A stretch of 50,149 bases of DNA, taken from assembly GCA_009758405.1 (NCBI GenBank), contig WSBC01000019.1, forward strand, positions 1-50,149, read 5' to 3'. This document shows, piece by piece, positions 50,149 to 50,149 of the stretch. Every line of letters begins with the position of its first letter. Within the stretch, counting starts at the first letter, position 1. The notes under the pieces were generated by a model, which did no database searches, was not told where the DNA came from, and saw only the letters and a list, made by a program, of their open reading frames with translations. The stretch comes from Methanobacteriota archaeon (GTDB lineage: Archaea; Thermoplasmatota; Thermoplasmata; Thermoplasmatales; ARK-15). A program made the position numbers and the translations under genes.

Positions 50149-50149
50149 T

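Noticed and set aside
1-50149. CRISPR arrays, rRNA, tRNA, insertion sequences
   Set aside because: The intergenic gaps, all under 300 nt and A/T-rich, were read. No regularly spaced repeats, cloverleaf-like G/C-rich segments or transposase motifs were seen. A tRNAscan or Rfam search would be decisive.

Overview
The window reads as chromosomal DNA from a thermoacidophilic euryarchaeon, most likely of the Thermoplasmatales. The DNA is AT-rich, with many ATA and AGG codons. Archaeal-only or archaeal-type genes are present: D-aminoacyl-tRNA deacylase DtdA, aIF-1A, RIO1 kinase, a Pno1-like KH protein, XerA, a UPF0200 kinase, DUF99 and archaeal ArgS. The physiology fits as well: sulfide:quinone oxidoreductase-like flavoproteins, a tungsten-type aldehyde ferredoxin oxidoreductase, a LacS-like beta-glycosidase, a KDG-aldolase-like enzyme and many amino-acid/amide permeases. 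The genus is an inference; no rRNA or tRNA gene was seen to anchor it.

Layout. 1-4.9 kb: edge-truncated OsmC protein, nitroreductase, CinA-like protein, then a leftward operon of Zn-alcohol dehydrogenase, SCP2-domain protein and ThDP enzyme. 5-11.2 kb: glycan locus with a GH1 beta-glycosidase, GPH-type sugar symporter and PHP phosphoesterase facing a nitrilase-fold protein that lacks the catalytic Cys plus a GH125-like glycosidase. 11.4-18.7 kb: MscS channel, AOR with its MoaD-like partner, UPF0200 kinase, zinc-ribbon protein, FolP, a ribbon-helix-helix protein with a clear operator array, and ArgS. 18.7-24.6 kb: COG3199 kinase with AcuC-like deacetylase, eukaryotic-type NADP-IDH, and an operon of coiled-coil protein, class II amidotransferase and KDG-aldolase-like enzyme. 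24.8-28 kb: two SQR-like flavoproteins around a helical-repeat DUF1641-type protein. 28-36.7 kb: MTA phosphorylase, two MFS carriers, GlpD, a group of small Zn/Cys proteins (zinc ribbon, CGGC protein, MBL hydrolase) and a membrane HdrD-like Fe-S protein. 36.7-41.8 kb: information processing (DtdA, DUF99, KH-RIO1-aIF1A operon, XerA). 41.8-47.5 kb: amide/nitrogen scavenging (PuuE-like deacetylase, two APC permeases, metal-transporter-like protein, acetamidase/formamidase). 47.5-50.1 kb: sequon-rich secreted protein with a membrane partner, FlK-like thioesterase, DEDD exonuclease, and an edge-truncated nuclease-like ORF.

Gene organisation is very compact. Seven of eleven convergent pairs overlap at their 3' ends, and six same-strand pairs share an ATGA stop/start. 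Many first genes have an A/T box 23-27 nt before the start codon and no leader, whereas internal genes carry a GGTGAT Shine-Dalgarno 3-6 nt before ATG. No gap exceeds 300 bases. I saw no IS element, CRISPR array, rRNA, tRNA or replication origin.

The best candidates for something undescribed are the Ser-for-Cys nitrilase-fold protein coupled to a GH125-like glycosidase, the ThDP/SCP2/ADH operon, the double-SQR/DUF1641 cluster, and the operator array in front of the ribbon-helix-helix gene.
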